NCBI GenBank assembly: GCA_037179515.1 | Contig: JAXCGZ010020825.1 | Span: 98,501 to 162,500, forward strand | Length of the DNA: 64,000 nt | Origin: Halocaridina rubra | Lineage: Eukaryota > Arthropoda > Malacostraca > Decapoda > Atyidae | Reading direction: 5' to 3' | Part shown: piece after piece, positions 34,046 to 45,122 of the stretch | How positions within the stretch are numbered: position 1 is the first letter of the stretch | How the letters are laid out: every line of letters begins with the position of its first letter | Notes under the pieces: generated by a model | The model's input: only the letters and a program-made list of their open reading frames with translations | The model's database searches: none | Told to the model about the DNA's origin: nothing | Position numbers and translations under genes: made by a program

Positions 34046-36560
34046 CATATACAGTATATAAATTATACATAACATGAATTATTGCCCGTTCTAAACTAAA
34101 AGTGAGGTATAATTATATATACAGTATTATCACTGTTGCAAAATGGTGATAATGCTTGAAAGTTCACAGTTTCAGTACATTTGTGTTCTCTGGTTATATG
34201 CTAGCAATAGCTGTAATCACAGTGCTACCACACATCTTCCACAGTCCATGTGTGGTTCAAGCACTGTCCAGCCTGTTACCACACATTGGTCTGTATCCCC
34301 AAACCTTTTGTACTTGGAGTAATGTACATGTAATTGGTATCATGCAAGAATTCTTGTGTATCCTTTGATTGCTATTAAACACCCTTATTACTTATTCCAG
34401 TTTTAACTCTCTATCTCCTACTTTCTCAGCTTTAAAAGAAAAACGAAATCAAGCAATTTAAATTAACTAACTACAGCATTTCCGTGCATAGCATATCAAG
34501 GATCATTAAGAATTATTATATGATAAGATTATATAGCCACTTTCCTCTAGTGCATGATCAGTTTTCAGTAACTGATATTGTATTATTAATCATTTGAAGA
34601 GTTTATACCGTAACTATTGGTATAATTTACAAGATGTATAATAGGCAGTGGGTTGATCAGATTTTCATTAGTGTGAGAGACTAAAAGATGAATACAAACC
34701 TGAATGTAACTTATATTTAATCCTCAGAAGGAAGAGTGGCCCCAGTTGCAGGCCCAGTCTATTAGAAAATGCAAAGATGATTTACTTCATGTTCTTTGCA
34801 TCATCGTGTGTGCCTTCAGTCACTTCGGTTTTTCCTCTTTGCCTATCATTAATACATGATGAGGTTTGAAAGATGAAGCTTTTGGTGATAAGTACTACTA
34901 CAAGGCTTAGTTTTAACTCCCCTCAAATCTTTATACATACAGATAAAAAATTGAGTTACGATATAATAGATTACGGCTGATTTTTCAACGCTTCATCATG
35001 AATGTAGATTTTAAACTTAACTTTATTATAATCTTTATAAGACTAAATATCTTATGAATGCAAAGCACTTCTACTTGGCTTCCACTGATCTAAAGCATAA
35101 TGTATCATTTGTATGAGAAAACATTGTTACATAGTGCCAATGATTTAAATGCAATTGGTGACATATGCAAGCATAAAGAATTGCTTTGTGGACAAAAGAT
35201 GAAGTCATATAGAAAGAGCATGGCTCTTATGTTTTCCAAGAGCTAATGAATATGTGCTAAAACTGCCAAGTTAGGTATCAGTGATGTCTCCAAATCTGGA
35301 GCCGTGGTATAAACAATAATAATAATTAATATGATCTGTCAGTATCGTGTTAAAATTAAAATTGTAACCTAATACCAAATTAACTTTTTGATGTTTCTGG
35401 ATATATTCATGTTGTTAGTAAAAAATAACTGATCACTCCCAAATTATAGAAATATCTGAAGGAAATGTATACTTGTTGCTGAAAGTAATCTCATGAGAGT
35501 GGAAGGTTTGAAAATCTACCAATTCAGTTTCTTAAGGGCAGAACAGCAGTTCTTACCAATGAGAAAAATTGTCTAATTAAAATAGTAATAATTGTTTTAT
35601 GACCTGAACAAAATTGAGATTTACATATTTTTTTTAAGAAATATAAGGTGTTCATCCTGTAAGGACAAACTAAACTATATGGAAATACAGAGAATTTTGA
35701 AAGGCAGCAACTGACCAATCACAACCTTCAATGGTATTATTGATTTTTGTGAATAGTTAGTGTTGCTAAGGAAAACGTCCAGTCATGAATTTGAAGAAAA
35801 TTCCTTCTCGTTGCTTTTCATGAATTTCCAAACCTCCACTTTGGAAATTCATTGACGATGTCACAGTGTGACGTCGTAACTTTGTTGTACCCGCTCACTC
35901 GATTATGTACAGCACGTTACCCGGTAGATGTTTTTGAAGAGACTTTTATACAAATTCGTTTTCCTACAATAAATGAAGCAACGTGAAGTGTAGTGTTAGT
36001 GACTATGGCGGTGTGGTTTATTTAAATATATTCTGCCTTTATTGAGAATATACTCTAAAGTACTAGTTACAGAAATTTTTCATAGAACTCTCTCTCCTCT
36101 GATACCTTTTCTAAGAAAACTTTATGAAAATTTTGAAATTCAGTTCTGTTAAACTTTTCTGGAGCAAGTACTGTACCTCTCTTTCATCTGGTAGTATTCA
36201 TTCCTAGAGAAATGTTAAGGGCAGAAAAAATTTTCAACCAGTGTAAGTTAACTGAATAAGATTTTTTCCATTCCTACCTTCTAACCAAGTACTATCTCTC
36301 ACTAAGGGTTTTCATACTGTATGCGTGGTCAGGTCTGTACAGGATTATGTCTCAAATAAACATTTTATCAATATGCATTGTTTAAAAGTTTGTTCATTAT
36401 CCATCTCTTTCTCATTTTGTCTGTTTTTACATATATTATGAGGATAACTTAAGATAAAAATTGACTAAGGCCTTATTTTAACAGGTTACATTATTAAGAG
36501 AAATCATGATCACAGAATATTATTTGCACTGATAATGATACATATTTGTTTGGAAGCCTT
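31144..36560 (+). other. Probable cac 3' UTR and downstream sequence
   Basis: 5.4 kb with no mobile element and no credible ORF, consistent with a long 3' UTR that then passes into intergenic DNA. AATAAA hexamers occur near 33703, 35967 and 36355. The last is followed by a GT-rich stretch, but I cannot tell which is used. Perfect palindromes lie at 35820-35852. Confidence 0.5.
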
Positions 36561-37880
36561 TAGACTTCTCATTATTGCTTCTAAGGTTACTCCTTCTGGT
36601 TGTTTTGGCTTGTGCATGACTTGGCCCTTTGACTTGAAGCAATACATAATTTTCTGGCAGCTAGAACATCTCGAATAGTGGTAGAACGGACTGTCTTTGC
36701 TTCAATGCTTGCAGCTGGTCCTGCAACTAACCAGCAAACGAAGGCATAGAGTGCTATGGGAACATGTTGTTCAGCATCGTCATTGCTCAGTTCTCCTTTG
36801 AATTCCCATGGGTATTTGTTGTGAGCAGTAATGGCAGCTCGGAGAACAGAGGCACTCTTGAATAGCTGCCTCATGTCACTTTTAGTTGTCTTTCCCATAG
36901 CATCCTTCATGGCGGCATCTTGAACAGCTTTTGTAAAGACATGATCTGACTCGTTGCGCCGCTTTGCTTTCGTGAAGTGGACATCATTGATATGAGAGAT
37001 GATTCTCTCCTTTATATCTCATGTAGATGGCTTTATGTGCACACCATTGGATTCAAGCATACTAAAGTAGAGTGACTTGTGGTCTGTCATGTTGAGAACT
37101 TCCCAGCCTGGAGTAGAGTGCAAACTAGGCTGACAAACTCAATGTCTGAGACTACTTTGCCGACATTAGCTTCTTGCTGTGCATTCTCTCTGTCCTCACT
37201 GCTGTTAGTTGCACCGCGCTGGACTTACTGAACCCAGCATGAGAGGTGGTACTTAACATCAATGTCACGAGCATTGTCCTCAGTGATGGCGGCACTCAGC
37301 TGCACCTTCCAAGTCTGATTCTTGCTCGCATCAACAGCCTTTTGTTGTTGTTTCCCTGCATTGAATGTTCACACCTCATGAACTGGCTCTTTCCTGTCTC
37401 CTTTGCATTGAAAGGAGATGTTGCTGAATGTGTGAAGTGAGGTCTCGCTTTCAGCAGTCTGGTACACTGGCTGCTGTAGAAGGCTGGCCACGTCTCCTCT
37501 GAATATGCTGACTCTCTCCATGTTGGCAGGCCTTCTGGTATCATACCCTGGAATGCTCTAGGTGACCACTGTGACAAATAGTCCCATAATATTTTCTGTG
37601 CCACTTTGCTTTCTTGTCTTTCTGATAGGCGCAAGTGTACCCTTGCAATCGTCCGCTGATCTGTGCATAATCAGCATCTCCATACTGTCCTCTTTTGCAG
37701 ATGAACTGGAGGAACTTGGAATATGCTTCTATTGATGGTTCAGTCGCTAGGTCACGATTGTCTGGCTCCTGACACTGAATGCACAGTTTGAAATCAGTAC
37801 CTGGTCTTGGTTTCTTACTGGTGCTTGGCTCCATCTTTTGACTGCTCCTTATGGCCCACTTCACGTCAGGAATCTGCAAC
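36560..37880 (-). pseudogene. Degenerate multi-frame ORF family, function unknown
   Basis: The minus strand keeps protein-like blocks in shifting frames: MEPSTSKKPRPGTDFKLCIQ and CQEPDNRD (37541-37879), YGDADYAQISGRLQGYTCAY, WHRKYYGTICHSGHLEHSR, then IDVKYHLSCWVQ and MKDAMGKTTKSDMRQLFKSA. The CxxC at the start and the H/C-containing blocks suggest zinc-binding modules, and Lys/Trp-rich motifs of this type occur in multicopy, transposon-like invertebrate proteins. I do not recognise a named family. Frameshifts and stops show it is inactive. Confidence 0.5.
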
Positions 37881-38457
37881 AGACAAAATTTGGGTCATTA
37901 AATTTCAACAGAAAAAATGGCGACATCATATTCCCACTTCCTAACAATGCTAAGAACATGTTCATAATGGTTAAAAATAATTAACATGCAAAACCAACGG
38001 GAACCCCAATCTGTTACATTGGCCCCCCACTATCAGTCTACAGAAAATGAAAACCTGAATGTTAGATTACAATGATCATGCCACCAGATCCTAGGTTTCT
38101 AGTTAGTTGGAAAAAGCTTGCTAGGGAAACCACATCCAAATGAGTTCTCACATGCTGTATTTTCACAGTGCATATAATGTCTTACTCATAATCGCAACTA
38201 AACAAAGCATCTTTGATTATTCCGTACATGTTTTTCACCTTTTTTTTCCACTATTATTTTGTAAGTACAGTAATTCTTTTAAGTTTACATTTCAATGATG
38301 TGTCAGGTTACATGAAATCTTATGAATTGGTTTGAATTGTTATTTGAAATTTTATTCTGGTAATTTCATACCCTAAACTAATCCAAGTCTACCTATTATC
38401 TGCTAAAATGTCTTTTTTTACATTCACCAGTTGTCTTAAAATACTCCTGGTTGATTT

Positions 38458-38471
<14 letters not shown>
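37881..38471. other. Non-coding spacer
   Basis: AT-rich sequence between the degenerate ORF family and the next (TA)n array. Nothing is recognisable. Confidence 0.5.
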
Positions 38472-38532
<61 letters not shown>

Positions 38533-38541
38533 TATATATAC
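38472..38541. repeat. (TA)n microsatellite
   Basis: About 35 TA units with one interruption, abutting the TIR-like start of a Tigger-like fragment (GGGGTCCTTATTTAACGT). Confidence 0.98.
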
Positions 38542-38932
38542 ACAAGGGGTCCTTATTTAACGTCAGGGTTCCAACATAAGTCGGAATTCACCTAAATTCG
38601 AGACTAGGTCCCCCAACCTATGCTAAAAATAAGTCATCTAAAACGTAGAAAAATAATCTAAGTTCTTAATCTATCATACAAAAATACTAAAACTAATCTT
38701 AATAGTATTGCAAACCTGTAAAATTAACATTGTAAGATACAAGCACTGGATAATAAAACCACACTTATATACATAAAAATATCTGTACTGTACTACACTA
38801 CAATAATACTGTATAGTACAAAACTATAGGGACTGTATTGTTTTACTCATGTGGTTTGCTTACATAGGGAGGAAGAGACTGGCTTATTAGGAGGAAAGCT
38901 GGGGAGGCAGCTGCTGAGGAGACAGGGGCACC
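38541..38932. mobile_element. Tigger-like element fragment
   Basis: Matches the left 450 bp of the element at 15792-17036 (shared TIR-like start, shared TACTCATGTGGTTTGCTT and GGAGGCAGCTGCTGAGGAGA). It ends abruptly at 38932, inside what was Gypsy integrase sequence, so the right part and its TIR are lost. Confidence 0.75.
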
Positions 38933-39950
38933 AAACTGTGGCCCATTGTCCGACACCATTACCTCCGAAATACCAAACTTGGCGAATATATTTTGCAGCT
39001 TCCCTATAACAAATGATGATGTAGATTAATTTAAATATGCTATCTCAATCCATCTACTGTAATAGTCTACTACTATTAAATACTCCTTCCCTTTGTAAGA
39101 ATATAGATCAGCTCCTATTTTCAACCAGGGCCTTTTGGGCAACACCATTGGCCTGGGAGGTTTTGCCTTTTGTTGGTGACTATTCCGTAGACAAAATGAG
39201 CAATTATCAATCCACCATTTCAAATATGAACCCAGATTAGGCCACCATACTGAATCCTGAGCAATTTTCCTACATTTATTCAAACATAAATGTCCTCTGA
39301 GTGACTCCTCTACAACATTTCCTTATGCAGAGATTCTGGAATGACTATCCTATCGTTATACAGCAAAAAGCCTCCCTCTGCCACACTTAGATAACTCCTG
39401 GCCGCCCAGTACTTACACAAACCTGCATCATTACCGGCAGACTCTGGTCAGCCCTCTAATACAAAGCTGAATACTAAACTTAAGTCCTTGTCCTTGGATT
39501 GTTCTTCCTTAATCCTCTGTAACTGGTTGCTGGTTACTGGCAAGTTTCCTACTATGCCACCTACAAAACTTTCCACTTTTGCTTCCAATGAAACTTCAAT
39601 CCGATCACTATTCTCACCTGGAGCCCGTGACAAGGCATTTGCCACTGCCATGAATTTTCCTGGCGTATACTCAGCCACCAATGAAAATCTTGCCAATTTC
39701 ATTAACATTCGTTGGCATCTAACTGGCGCCAAATGCAACTGCTTGGAATTTAATAGTGATATCAATGGCCCATGGTCAGTCTCCAAAGTAAAAGACTCCT
39801 ATTCGAAACTGCTGAAGCTTTTCACACGCCCAGGTGGCTGCAAATCACTCTTTCTCAATTTGTGCCTACTTTTGTTCTGTATTGGACAGCAATCTTGAAC
39901 AAAATGCTACAGGCCTCCATGCATTACTATATCTCTGCATTAACACTTCC
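38933..39950 (-). pseudogene. Gypsy element 1, downstream part: RNase H end and integrase
   Basis: Minus-strand continuation of the element at 49248-50777. It resumes inside RNase H (SVLMQRYSNAWRPVAF, then METDHGPLISLLNSKQ). It passes the integrase zinc finger (HLCLNKCRKI..CSFC, 39240-39310) and the catalytic core (PWLKIGADLYSYKGKEYLIV, then VSDNGPQF) and stops at 38933, before the third catalytic acidic residue. In-frame stops are present. It is inactive. Confidence 0.88.
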
Positions 39951-40149
39951 TGATAGAGAGGCAATGTGGAATGTTTTGAGGTTATATGGAATTGATGGTA
40001 AACTGTTGCATGCAGTGAAGAGTTTGTATGAGGGCAGTAGAGCTTGTGTTAGGGTAGGGAATGAAGTGAGTGAGTGTGGGACTGAGACAGGGATGTATGA
40101 TATCACCATGGCTGTTCAATTTGTATATTGATGGAGTCGTAAGAGAGGT
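39951..40149 (+). pseudogene. RTE-like LINE, left fragment (RT palm)
   Basis: The plus strand encodes DREAMWNVLRLYGIDGKLLH, then AVKSLYEGSRACVRVGNEVS, then after a shift LFNLYIDGVVREV, the fingers/palm of an RTE-like reverse transcriptase. It is 5'-truncated exactly at the junction with Gypsy RNase H (39950/39951). It is interrupted at about 40150 by the 3' end of a CR1-like LINE. Its continuation is at 48456. Confidence 0.8.
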
Positions 40150-40224
40150 GATTACCTAATTGTGTTTACGGGAAAGAGCCCAAAGCTCGTATCTTCCCGT
40201 CTCCTGATCGGTTCCATTTTAGAC

Positions 40225-43120
40225 TTAGTGATACTTATCATACCTGTCCTTAAAACTATGGACTGAGATAGCATTAACTACCTCCTCGCTTAGCCAATTC
40301 CAATTATCAACTACTCTTACACTGAAAAAGTATTTCCTTACATCCTGCAAAGAAGTTTTCTTACGAAGCTTCAAACTATGACCTCTAGTTCTAGAGCCAG
40401 CCATATCGAAATATCGATCCCTATCCACTCTATCATAACCATGAAGGAATTTAAAGACTGTCACCATATCCCCCCTTACTCTTCTAGCTTCGAGTGATGG
40501 TAAGTCTAATTCCCTCAGCCTCTCATCATAACTGAGATTGCGTATTTCTGGCACCAGTTTCGTGGCATGTCTTTGAACTTTTTCAAGCTTAGCTATGTGC
40601 TTTTTCAAGTGTGGATTCCAAAAGGGGGCTGCATATTCCAGTTTTGGCCTCACATAGGTTACATAAATATTTCTGAACATTTCCTTGTCCATGTGCCTGA
40701 AGGCTACCCTTACATTTGATAAGAATGCATATGCTGCCCTTACTATGCCATTTATATGTATTTCTGGAGACAAATCTGCCAGTATGTTTACTCCTAGATC
40801 TCTCTCATTTTCTGTCTCTTGAAGTTGTACTCTAGCCACCGAGTAGTCAAGCTTGGGCCTTCTTGCACTTGTACCCATTCTCATTACCTTACATTTTGAA
40901 GTATTGAATTTTATTAGCCACTTTTCTGACCACTCATGCAGATTATTTAGATCCTCCTGAAGTTCTCTACCATTGTTCTCGTTTTTTACTTTCTTCACAA
41001 TCTTTGCATCATCTGCAAACATATTCATGAATGAATTTACAGACTCTGGTAGGTCATTTACATATACAAGGAACAAAAGTGGCCCTAAAACTGAACCCTG
41101 TGGAACTCCACTACTAACTCTTCTCCATCCAGACACTGAGTGTCTTACTCTAACCCTCTGTTCCCTTCCTTCTAAGTAAGTTTTTATCCATTCCAAAACA
41201 TTTCCACCTATTCTAGCCATTGAGTGCAGCTTCCTAATAAGTCTCCCATGTGGAACAGTGTCAAACGCTTTCTGGAAGTCTAGGAATATGCAATCTGCCC
41301 AGCCCTCTCTTTCCTGTAAGATTTGGCTTACCTCATCATAAAATTCTAATAAGTTTGTTACTGTTGATCTACCTTCTCTGAAGCCATGTTGCCTCACTGA
41401 CAAAAAGTTGAAGGATTCCAAGTGAAGAGAGATATGTTTCCTTAGTAGTTTCTCCATAAGTTTGCAAACTATGCTGGTCAAGGAAACTGGTCTATAGTTC
41501 AGAGCCGTATCCCTCCTTCCCTTTTTGAAGATAGGTATCACATTTGCTTGTTTCCAGCATCTTGGAATCTCCCCCGACTCCAGTGACTCCTTAAATATGA
41601 TACTTAGTGCCACTGATATTGTGTTTGCGCATTTTTAAGCACATGAGGGGATATGTCATCAGGACCTGTAGCTTTATGAACATCTAAATCCATCAGCGCT
41701 TTGCATACCTCTGTGGCTGTAAGGTTGATGTTCTCTAATACCGGCCCTTGAGCTTCTATCACTGCAATCTGAGGGAGTAGGGTATTTTCTACTGTAAATA
41801 CTGACTGAAACTCCTTGTTCAATTCTTTGCAGATCTCTTCATCCGTCTCAGTGATGCTTCCATCCGCTCTCTTTAGCCTTAAAACCTGTTCTTTTACCTT
41901 CAGTTTTCCTCTGATAAAGCTGTGGAAAAGCTTGGGATTTTCTTTAGCCTTCCTGGTGATGTCCCTCTCATAATCTCTCTCTGCCTCTCTCCTTTTACTT
42001 AGGTAGTCATTTCTTGCTCTTTTGTAGGTTTGCCAGGCATTTATGTTTTTTCTCCTCCTATCCCTTTTCCAGCATTTGTCTCTCCACTCCTTAGCTCTTT
42101 TACACCTATTATCGAACCATTTCTCTCTGGCATGAATTACACCTACTTTGGTGACAGGTATGCAGCAATCTACTATCTTCCCATATTTCTCACAAAAGAT
42201 GTCATACATTTCTTGTACAGATTTGTTGTAAAATAAGGTTCTCCAGTCAATAACTGCAAAAAGCTCATTCATTTTGATGTAATCTCCTTTCCGATAGTTC
42301 CTCCTCATGTCCTCAGTGCCTCTACTCTCAGGAAGAATATCTTCAATGATATACTCCATCAACAACACACAGTGGTCACTCTTTCCAATTGGTGGTTCAT
42401 ACTCAATATTTTCAATATCCAACACATTATCTGTGAACACTAGATCAAGTAGTGATGGCTCATCCCCACCCCTGGCCCTTGTTGGTTCCATTACATGTTG
42501 GTGTAGGAAATTCCCTTGTACGCAATCTAGGAATCTTGCCCCGAATGAGTCCTCACCACTGTGTGGGTCAAGATTTATCCAATCTATCTCTTTATGATTA
42601 AAGTCTCCCATAATCAAAATCCTACATTTTTTCCCGTGCCATGTTAACAACTGAGTTTATGACTTCAATAGTACCTATATGACTTTCCTCATAAACTTCA
42701 AGCCTATTTTGGTTCCTTGGTGGGTTGTATACAACAGTTATTATAATGCTCTCTGACCCAGTATTTACGCGAGCAACAAGAAATTCCTTGAACTCACTTT
42801 CTATAGCCAAGTTTATTTCTTCAACTTGAATCCTCTCACTTATGAGCAGTGCTATCCCTCTACCAGTCCTCTCAGATCTTTCAACCCTTAGTATTCTGAA
42901 GCCCTTAGGAAAAACTGTGACACTGTTTATGTCCTCACTCAACTTAGTCTCTGTAATTGCTACTATATCTGCCTTACTGTTGTGAATCCTATCTTTTAAT
43001 TCTACTGCCTTACCAGCTAATCCACCAGCATTTGTGTATAACAACCTTAATGAGGCCCCATCCCCTGATCTTCTGTCATTATCTTCTTTATCTCCCCTTT
43101 GTCTGGAAGTACTCTGTAAC
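40225..43120 (-). pseudogene. CR1-like ORF2 of copy 2, two small frameshifts
   Basis: Endonuclease (43044-42650 and 42650-42100) and reverse transcriptase (41613-40225, with FADDAKI) are nearly identical to copy 3. Two lesions are visible against copy 3: 2 nt missing near 42632 (Lys-Lys region after MARE) and 1 nt missing in a T run near 41634. Together they total 3 nt, so the reading frame is restored downstream. Otherwise the RT half remains open for 462 codons. Confidence 0.88.
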
Positions 43121-44126
43121 GAAAATTTTTCTTCTCTTCTTCATTTCTTTCATCATTTAACCTTCTTGCCTCTTGCAACAAGTTTTTGATCTTTCCCATC
43201 TCTTCCTGTGTTCTGTATCGTCTAATGAACACTTCTTTGCATTCTTGAAGGTCTTTTAGACTTTTTTTTCTCAACAATATTTCCCTACATGTTTCCCCTC
43301 TCTCAAAGGTTACTTTTGTTGGTCTCGGCTTTCCTTCCCTCGAATATTTACCTAGTTGGTGTATGTTTACTATATCCTCAGGACCACATACTACTCCAAG
43401 CTTTCTTATCAGGTCTACAACCCTAGCTTTATTTTCTTCAAGTCTCCCCTGCCATGTTGGCTCCTGGGATTCACTTATGCCTGAGATTACCACTGTCTTC
43501 TCCTTATCAAGTGCCTGTCTGATGAGTGGGTTTGCCCTTTCCATCACAACGTCTTTCATTTTTTCGATTACTGTCTCTTTATAGTCAACTGTTTGTATGT
43601 TTTCCAGTGCCACCACCTTTACAGCCTCTTTTACTGCCACATTCCCCTTTAGTGCATCAGCAAAGGAAGTTTTCATGGCATCATTTTCCATATTCAGCTC
43701 CTGGAACTCTTTTCTGAACTGTTCAATGTTTTCCTTAATCTGGACATTCCAAGCAGCAATCTCGTCTCTCTCAGAAGAGAGCAGTGAACTAACATCTAAT
43801 TCCTTTTGGTTGTCATTCAGCTGTTTGTTTTTATCTTCTTGTTTAGAAATTCTAGATTCTAGTTGACTCTTTTCCCCTTCCAGCTTCTTTATTCTTTTTT
43901 CTAGTTCCTTTCTCTCCTGCCCTTGTGCTTTATTTGCTTTCTCCAAAGATCTTATTTGTTCTCTGAGTGTTTCATTCTCTTTCATTTCTCCATCCATATT
44001 CCGAATTTTATCATCAAGGCTTATAATCATTTCCTCTAACTTCTTGATTCTCTGTTTAAGTCCCCTGATGGCTATCCCTCCTCCCGACCCATGGGTGGGA
44101 GAGGTTTGGGACAGAGATGGCGTCAT
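43047..44126 (-). CDS. CR1-like LINE ORF1 protein (copy 2)
   Basis: A complete 359-residue ORF. The first half is a long coiled coil (about residues 25-115, rich in KKLEE/KELEKRIKKLEGEKSQ heptads). The second half (about 205-335) is a compact domain with VVISGISESQ, IHQLGKYSREGKPRPTKVTF and EVFIRRYRTQ. This pattern is that of LINE ORF1 RNA-binding chaperones with an RRM-like fold (family knowledge). It ends EDQGMGPH. The ORF2 frame overlaps its end in -1, with a slippery heptamer at 43122-43128. Confidence 0.88.
   Translation of the reverse strand: MTPSLSQTSPTHGSGGGIAIRGLKQRIKKLEEMIISLDDKIRNMDGEMKENETLREQIRSLEKANKAQGQERKELEKRIKKLEGEKSQLESRISKQEDKNKQLNDNQKELDVSSLLSSERDEIAAWNVQIKENIEQFRKEFQELNMENDAMKTSFADALKGNVAVKEAVKVVALENIQTVDYKETVIEKMKDVVMERANPLIRQALDKEKTVVISGISESQEPTWQGRLEENKARVVDLIRKLGVVCGPEDIVNIHQLGKYSREGKPRPTKVTFERGETCREILLRKKSLKDLQECKEVFIRRYRTQEEMGKIKNLLQEARRLNDERNEEEKKNFRYRVLPDKGEIKKIMTEDQGMGPH
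43122..43128 (-). promoter_or_regulatory. Putative -1 frameshift heptamer, copy 2
   Basis: The minus strand reads A_AAT_TTT in the ORF1 frame, just after the last -1-frame stop and upstream of the ORF1 stop at 43047. It is identical in copy 3. Confidence 0.45.
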
Positions 44127-45033
44127 TTTTATGTTCTCCCTCTCACAGAATATAGAAAGAAGACGAGAAAGAGGAAAAAAAAAAGAGAAAAACTTTTAAT
44201 TGAGCTTCACACAGAATTTTCATATCTCCATATAAGTGCTATTTAGTGACTCAGTTTATCTCTTTTCTGGTAACACACATCTTAACTTAAAAACTTGACC
44301 ATGGTAATTTAAGTATAAAAAGAAAAAGAAAAACAAAAGTCAAACCTGAAGGAAAATTCGAATTTGTGTTTGAGGTGGCACCCACCTGTTTCTGCTATAT
44401 ATTCTTCCTAACTGATAAACTCACTTGCTAACCAAGATAAGTTATCACAGGATTAGACTTTACATTTAACTCAATATATATACAAAATAAAAAAAAATAG
44501 TAAAAGAGAAAGCTAAAAGAAAAGCAAAAAAATGAAGAAAATAAGACAGCTGTACTACTTGGCAACTTAACTCAGTACTGTTGACAGGTGGATATTTGGT
44601 ATTTTTTTTCTTTTTAATTATTCAATTATTTCGTGTATCAAACTAACTAACTAGTTAATATAAATGGGAAGGATACTGATTTTAACAATATATAGAACCA
44701 CAGGATCAGGTAAACGGCTCAAGAGCTTTCCCCAGTTTACACAAAAAATTAGGCAATGTGATGTGATGGCTCCACCTCTGGCAACTCTTCTAGATTTCCT
44801 TCAAGGCAGAACTGGACGGCAGCTTCTCTCTCTCCTCACGAAAATGTTCTCAATTTTTTTCCTTTAATATGAACAGTCTCGTCATACAACAACTATAAGT
44901 TTTGTACTCACAATACTCTGCAGGATTTCAGATTTATGGAAATTATGGTAAAGTTTTCCACTAAGCACTTAGTCACTCAAAACACAAGTAGTAATTTAAG
45001 AGGAGCAGTTTCGTGTGTCACTGAACGTTGTGT
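44127..45033 (-). promoter_or_regulatory. 5' UTR / internal promoter region of CR1-like copy 2
   Basis: About 900 bp between the ORF1 start and the 3' end of copy 3. It is purine/A-rich near ORF1 and has no ORF. Full-length LINEs carry their promoter here; no specific motif is identified. The exact 5' boundary is set only by the neighbouring copy. Confidence 0.45.
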
Positions 45034-45066
45034 GATTACCTAATTGGGATTACCTAATTGTGTTTA

Positions 45067-45097
45067 CGGGAAAGAGCCCAAAGCTCGTATCTTCCCG
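45067..45097 (-). other. Conserved 3' UTR stem-loop of the CR1-like family
   Basis: The minus strand reads CGGGAAGA..GAGC..GCTC..TTTCCCG, a hairpin about 30 nt before the terminal ATTAGGTAATC repeat. The same structure is seen at 40169-40199 and 63233-63263, and in altered form in copy 1. In CR1/L2-type LINEs the 3' structure plus short terminal repeats are thought to recruit the RT. Confidence 0.7.
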
Positions 45098-45122
45098 TCT
45101 CCTGATCGGTTCCATTTTAGAC

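Larger units (their letters stand above)
40150..45033 (-). mobile_element. CR1-like LINE copy 2, near full length
   Basis: Contains a 5' region of about 0.9 kb (44127-45033), ORF1 (43047-44126), ORF2 (broken twice) and a 3' UTR with the family hairpin (40169-40199) ending in ATTAGGTAATC (minus strand). It lies head-to-tail with copy 3, whose 3' terminus directly precedes the 5' region of this copy. Confidence 0.85.

Noticed and set aside
42307..42597. 96-codon antisense ORF conserved among the CR1-like copies (also at 47206)
   Set aside because: It is the shadow of the ORF2 endonuclease frame; conservation follows from the sense coding sequence.
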